64,000 nt of DNA, from positions 86,430-150,429 of the forward strand of contig NZ_QUOK01000013.1 of NCBI RefSeq assembly GCF_003390325.1. The letters run 5' to 3'. Under the pieces are notes generated by a model that worked only from the letters and a program-made list of their open reading frames with translations, was not told where the DNA came from and did no database searches. The position numbers and the translations under genes are program-made. This document shows, one piece after another, positions 60,795-64,000 of this stretch; position 1 is the first letter of the stretch; each line of letters opens with the position of its first letter. Source of the stretch: Rhodohalobacter sp. SW132 (lineage in GTDB: Bacteria > Bacteroidota > Rhodothermia > Balneolales > Balneolaceae).

Positions 60795-61973
60795 TTGAGT
60801 TTGGAAGAGAATCAACAAACGCCGGTACTAAAAGATAAAAATCTCCATATTATTTTCGGGATCACCCTTAGCGCTGTAATGGGGGTGTCCAGTATTGCGC
60901 CGGCACTTCCGGTTATTTCGCGTGCCCTGGACGTTTCAACCGACCAGATCGGCCTGCTGATCACAGTATTTGCACTTCCCGGTATTCTACTCACTCCTTT
61001 TCTTGGTGTACTGGCTGACAGGTTTGGCCGTAAACGCATTTTAATCCCCTCCCTGCTGCTGTACGGAATCGCCGGTTCAGCCTGTGCCTTCACCACTTCT
61101 TTTGACCAGCTTTTGTGGCTGAGGTTTTTACAGGGATCCGGCAGTGCAGCACTCGGTGCCCTCAACATTACGCTGATCGGTGATCTTTTCCAGGGAAATC
61201 GTCGCGCCACAGCGATGGGGTACAATGGAAGCGTTCTGAGTGTAGGTACAGCGATTTATCCAGCTATTGGTGGATTCCTGGCAGCCTTCGCGTGGAACTA
61301 TCCATTTCTACTGAGTGCACTCGCCATTCCGGTTGCTCTATTTGCGATGATCTACCTTGACCCGGTTCCCATATCCATGAATCTCGATATTGGTGAATAT
61401 TTTCAAAAGATTAAAGACCGAATCTTCACCCGTCAGGTACTCAGCCTGTTCGCATGTGTGTTTCTTACGTTCACAATTCTTTATGGCGGCTACATCACAT
61501 TTTTACCCATTTTTCTTGATGAAGATTTCGGTTTGAGCTCAACGATTATCGGTTTGATGCTCTCCGGGTCCTCGCTGATTACCGCCATAACGTCATCAAG
61601 GCTTGGAAAGCTAACCAAACACTTCAGCGAACTACATCTTATTCTCACCGGTGCCATACTTTATCTATTCATTTTTCTGAGTTTTCCCCTGATTACAAAC
61701 GTTTGGTATATGGCGCTTCCGATTGCGGTTTTTGGTGTGGCCCAGGGAATTAATATTCCCAGTCTTCTGAATCTGCTCACGGGAAAGGCACCATCGGAAT
61801 TTCGTGCGGCATTTCTGGCTGTCAACTGGGTTGTGATTCGTGCGGCACAGACCATAGCACCATTCTTGCTGGGGATTGTTTATCTATATACCGGAATTAG
61901 GGGAACTTTCTTTTTTACGGCGGGGGCTGCCCTGCTGTTTGTTGGAATTGCAGCAGTTTCGCTGAGGAGATAG
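60795..61973 (+). CDS. Major facilitator superfamily transporter
   Basis: The gene encodes a 392-residue membrane protein with 12 predicted helices. The MFS signature ADRFGRKRILIPSLLLYG lies between helices 2 and 3 (about 75-92), and helix 5 has the antiporter-type pattern GTAIYPAIGGFLA. It resembles drug/H+ antiporters of the DHA1 type, but the cargo is unknown. The start is a TTG at 60795, as no earlier in-frame ATG gives a full first helix. A perfect terminator follows. Confidence 0.87.
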   Translation: MSLEENQQTPVLKDKNLHIIFGITLSAVMGVSSIAPALPVISRALDVSTDQIGLLITVFALPGILLTPFLGVLADRFGRKRILIPSLLLYGIAGSACAFTTSFDQLLWLRFLQGSGSAALGALNITLIGDLFQGNRRATAMGYNGSVLSVGTAIYPAIGGFLAAFAWNYPFLLSALAIPVALFAMIYLDPVPISMNLDIGEYFQKIKDRIFTRQVLSLFACVFLTFTILYGGYITFLPIFLDEDFGLSSTIIGLMLSGSSLITAITSSRLGKLTKHFSELHLILTGAILYLFIFLSFPLITNVWYMALPIAVFGVAQGINIPSLLNLLTGKAPSEFRAAFLAVNWVVIRAAQTIAPFLLGIVYLYTGIRGTFFFTAGAALLFVGIAAVSLRR

Positions 61974-61983
61974 TTAAAAAAAT

Positions 61984-62012
61984 AAAACCCGGGAGTATCA
62001 GTCCCGGGTTTT
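61984..62012 (+). terminator. Rho-independent terminator after the MFS gene
   Basis: AAAACCCGGGA (61984-61994) and TCCCGGGTTTT (62002-62012) are an 11-bp perfect stem with a 7-nt loop and T-run. Confidence 0.88.
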
Positions 62013-62102
62013 CTGCTTTAGGTTTCAGCATAGGAGTGACTAAAACTAATCAATAGAGATAGATTAGCTAATGCTGTATAGACAAGAGTATCCAGATGGG
62101 CA

Positions 62103-62131
62103 TTTGTTACAAAAAATTTCAATTATTTTTG
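62103..62131 (+). promoter_or_regulatory. Candidate promoter of the amidohydrolase gene
   Basis: TTTG (62103-62106), 17 nt, then TATTTTTG (62124-62131), matching TAnnTTTG. The start codon at 62202 would lie about 60 nt after transcription start. Confidence 0.45.
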
Positions 62132-62201
62132 AGATTTCTTTTTTTCGGGCCTTCGGTTTTGATATTATCGGTCAAATTACTCCATAACAGCCCAATTTTT
62201 T

Positions 62202-63794
62202 ATGAAATCAGTTCAGCTACTTTTTCTTTTTCTTTCTGTATTATTATTCTCTGTTCCCGCTATTGCACAGATGCCGGATGCACCGGACCGCACGGAAGGT
62301 GAAGGTCCTTTCGAACGACTGATTTTGCGAGGCGGTACGATGATTGACGGCACTGGGTCACCCGCTGTTGGCCCCGTGGATATTGTAATCGAAGGAAATG
62401 AGATCGTGCGGATTCAAAATGTGGGGTATCCCGGTGTTCCCATCAACGAACAAAGACGTCCGCAAGCCGATTCAAATACCCGGGAAATTGATCTGGAGGG
62501 AATGTACATTCTTCCCGGTTTTTTTGATATGCACGCTCACACCGGCGGGAATGCACAGGGAACCGTTCCCGAATATGTCTACAAACTCTGGCTTGCGCAC
62601 GGAATCACGTCCATACGAGAGCCCGGTTCATTTAACGGCTTCGACTGGACGATGCGCCACAAAGAGCGAAGTGATGCAAATGAAATTACCGCACCCAGAA
62701 TCTTTCCATACATCGGGTTTGGGTCCGGAGCAGATGGCAGTATTCAAACACCGGAACAGGCTCGGGAATGGGTGCAAATGATTGCAGAGCGCGGTGCAAT
62801 GGGTATTAAATTTTTCGGTGCCCGTCCCGAAATCTACGAAGCTACTCTCGATGAAGCGAATTCTCTCGGCATCGGCTCCATGGCTCATCACGCACAACCA
62901 CGTGTTGTATATGCAAACGTTAGTCAAACTGCCGACATGGGACTCCGCGGAATGACCCACTGGTACGGCCTGCCGGAAGCGATGTTTGAGGATCGCGTTA
63001 TCCAGGATTATCCGCTGGATTACAACTACAGCAACGAGCAGCACCGGTTTGAAGAAGCCGGAAGACTCTGGAAACAGGCCGCTGAACCCGGCAGTGAAAC
63101 CTGGAACAATCTGATGGATAAACTGCTCGAAAAAGAGTTCGAGATCAATCCTACATTTACCATTTATGAAGCAAGCCGCGACCTGATGGCACAGCGCCGC
63201 GCAGAGTGGCACGAAAAGTATACCACTCCTTCCCTGTGGCAATTTTTTCAGCCGGACCGCCGTGCACACGGCTCCTATTGGTTTGATTGGGGAACCGAGC
63301 AGGAAGTAGCCTGGAAGGAGAACTATCGTATTTGGATGCAGTTCATCAATGAATACAAAAATCGGGGCGGACGTGTTACCCTCGGTTCCGATGCAGGATA
63401 TATTTATAAACTCTACGGATTTGCCTATATCCAGGAGATGGAGATGTTCCGGGAAGCCGGTTTCCACCCTCTTGAAATCTTTCAGTCAGCCTCCATTAAA
63501 GCCGCCGAAGTTCTCGGGGTTGATGATCGCCTGGGCACAATCGAGGAGGGTAAACTCGCCGACCTAGTGATTGTGAGTGAAAATCCACAACAAAACCTGA
63601 AGGTACTCTATGGCACCGGTGCTATTCGTGTGAACGATCAGAACGAAGTTGAGCGTGTTGGCGGCGTGAGATATACGATAAAAGATGGAATTGTATTTGA
63701 CGCCGTGCAGCTTCTGGAGGATGTGCGGAGAATAGTCGAGGAGTCGAAAGAGGAAAATGATTTCAAAATCACCCAGCCCGGACTGGATTATTGA
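62202..63794 (+). CDS. Exported amidohydrolase family protein
   Basis: The gene encodes a 530-residue protein with a signal peptide (about 1-23, ending AIAQ). The amidohydrolase core has the HxH metal motif in FFDMHAHTGG (about 108-117), a later metal His in MAHHAQPR and the late metal-binding Asp in LGSDAGYIYKLYGF (about 398-411). The terminal composite domain has LGTIEEGKLADLVIVSENPQ. Family substrates range from dipeptides to ureas; none can be assigned. An insertion sequence begins directly after its stop. Confidence 0.88.
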   Translation: MKSVQLLFLFLSVLLFSVPAIAQMPDAPDRTEGEGPFERLILRGGTMIDGTGSPAVGPVDIVIEGNEIVRIQNVGYPGVPINEQRRPQADSNTREIDLEGMYILPGFFDMHAHTGGNAQGTVPEYVYKLWLAHGITSIREPGSFNGFDWTMRHKERSDANEITAPRIFPYIGFGSGADGSIQTPEQAREWVQMIAERGAMGIKFFGARPEIYEATLDEANSLGIGSMAHHAQPRVVYANVSQTADMGLRGMTHWYGLPEAMFEDRVIQDYPLDYNYSNEQHRFEEAGRLWKQAAEPGSETWNNLMDKLLEKEFEINPTFTIYEASRDLMAQRRAEWHEKYTTPSLWQFFQPDRRAHGSYWFDWGTEQEVAWKENYRIWMQFINEYKNRGGRVTLGSDAGYIYKLYGFAYIQEMEMFREAGFHPLEIFQSASIKAAEVLGVDDRLGTIEEGKLADLVIVSENPQQNLKVLYGTGAIRVNDQNEVERVGGVRYTIKDGIVFDAVQLLEDVRRIVEESKEENDFKITQPGLDY

Positions 63795-63797
63795 CAC

Positions 63798-64000
63798 GAG
63801 ACTGTTCAGAAAAGTTTGTCAAAACAGTTAAACTCAACTTAACATAGAATAATTGACACATGAAGAACAAAACTAACTTTGATTGGGATTCATTTGAATC
63901 CGATGCCATCAAGCGTTTGATGGATGGCGATGAACTGACCGGAGAAAACGGGATCCTAACGCCGTTGATCCAGCGGTTGCTTCAGGCAAGCTTGGATGGA
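63798..64000 (+). mobile_element. Left end of an IS256-family insertion sequence
   Basis: Sequence from about 63798 (GAGACTGTTCAGAAAAGTTT) onwards looks like an IS left end, since a transposase gene starts 62 nt later. The boundary is inferred from the position after the amidohydrolase stop at 63794 and is uncertain by a few bases. The right end lies outside the window. Confidence 0.6.
63860..64000 (+). CDS. IS256-family transposase (N-terminal part)
   Basis: The gene starts with ATG at 63860 and is open to the window end (47 codons). The segment MDGDELTGENGILTPLIQRL followed by LQASLDG is the conserved N-terminal stretch of IS256-type mutator transposases (LTGKDGxxTPLI...). The DDE catalytic residues are beyond the edge. 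It is the only mobile-element gene seen in the window. Confidence 0.87.
   Translation, partial: MKNKTNFDWDSFESDAIKRLMDGDELTGENGILTPLIQRLLQASLDG

Noticed and set aside
62628..63467. 279-residue minus-strand frame antisense to the amidohydrolase
   Set aside because: The sense frame has a full amidohydrolase core; the antisense frame is a mirror of its codon usage.
1..64000. rRNA or tRNA genes
   Set aside because: I looked through the spacers by eye for cloverleaf arms and conserved rRNA stretches and saw none; a tRNAscan-SE and Infernal run would settle this.

Overview
The window looks like a chromosomal segment of a free-living, aerobic, light-exposed bacterium of the Bacteroidota/Balneolota-Rhodothermota group. 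This is inferred from several things: many lipoproteins with a lipobox right after a short signal peptide, TonB-dependent uptake, a phytoene-desaturase-type carotenoid enzyme, weak or absent Shine-Dalgarno sites, promoters resembling TTTG-N17..21-TAnnTTTG, a short Bacteroidota-type omega subunit, and HslUV beside RNase G. Genes are dense and carried on both strands, mostly in short tight operons. I saw no rRNA or tRNA gene and no CRISPR array.

Layout. 1-3850: the start of a Nei/Fpg DNA glycosylase, a PQQ-type sugar dehydrogenase lipoprotein, an S1/CvfB-like RNA-binding protein and a GNAT-nitrilase fusion. 3850-7400: a repeat-rich intergenic region, a lipoprotein, an ECF sigma factor and a small outer-membrane barrel. 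7440-12766 (minus): an operon tatA-gatA-SDR-M28 cyclotransferase-prmA-ppx. 12945-17664 (plus): a DUF2795 protein, a BamA/TamA-like protein, a cyclic-nucleotide-binding protein and RlmD. 17850-27582 (plus): carotenoid desaturase, BCCP, murA, rng, hslV, hslU and an S41 protease. 27614-31585 (minus): rsmE, a BFD-like ferredoxin, a long dCTP deaminase and an iron-sulfur photolyase. 31740-40984: a BlaI/BlaR1-like pair, PspC, a DUF2207 protein, AsmA-like, CBM48 and beta-propeller genes. 41204-46729: a two-domain iron(III) ABC permease and an iron-binding lipoprotein, separated by a patatin gene, with no ATPase gene in view. 46881-50797: asparaginase, a subtilase and a PolB-type exonuclease. 51455-54413: yicC-gmk-rpoZ-coaBC. 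54479-60653: membrane and flavoprotein genes, then a His-rich metal-uptake-like locus ending in a TonB receptor. 60795-64000: an MFS transporter, an amidohydrolase and the left end of an IS256-family insertion sequence.

The most interesting material is non-coding. There are three copies of a dispersed repeat with an identical 31-base hairpin, a 161-bp element with 30-bp terminal inverted repeats, two further fold-back elements, and a possibly structured leader before rng. Two good operator-like dyads are also present: one lies 32 bp upstream of the iron-binding protein gene, and one lies exactly inside the promoter of the metal-uptake-like locus. I saw no convincing new defence or biosynthetic system.
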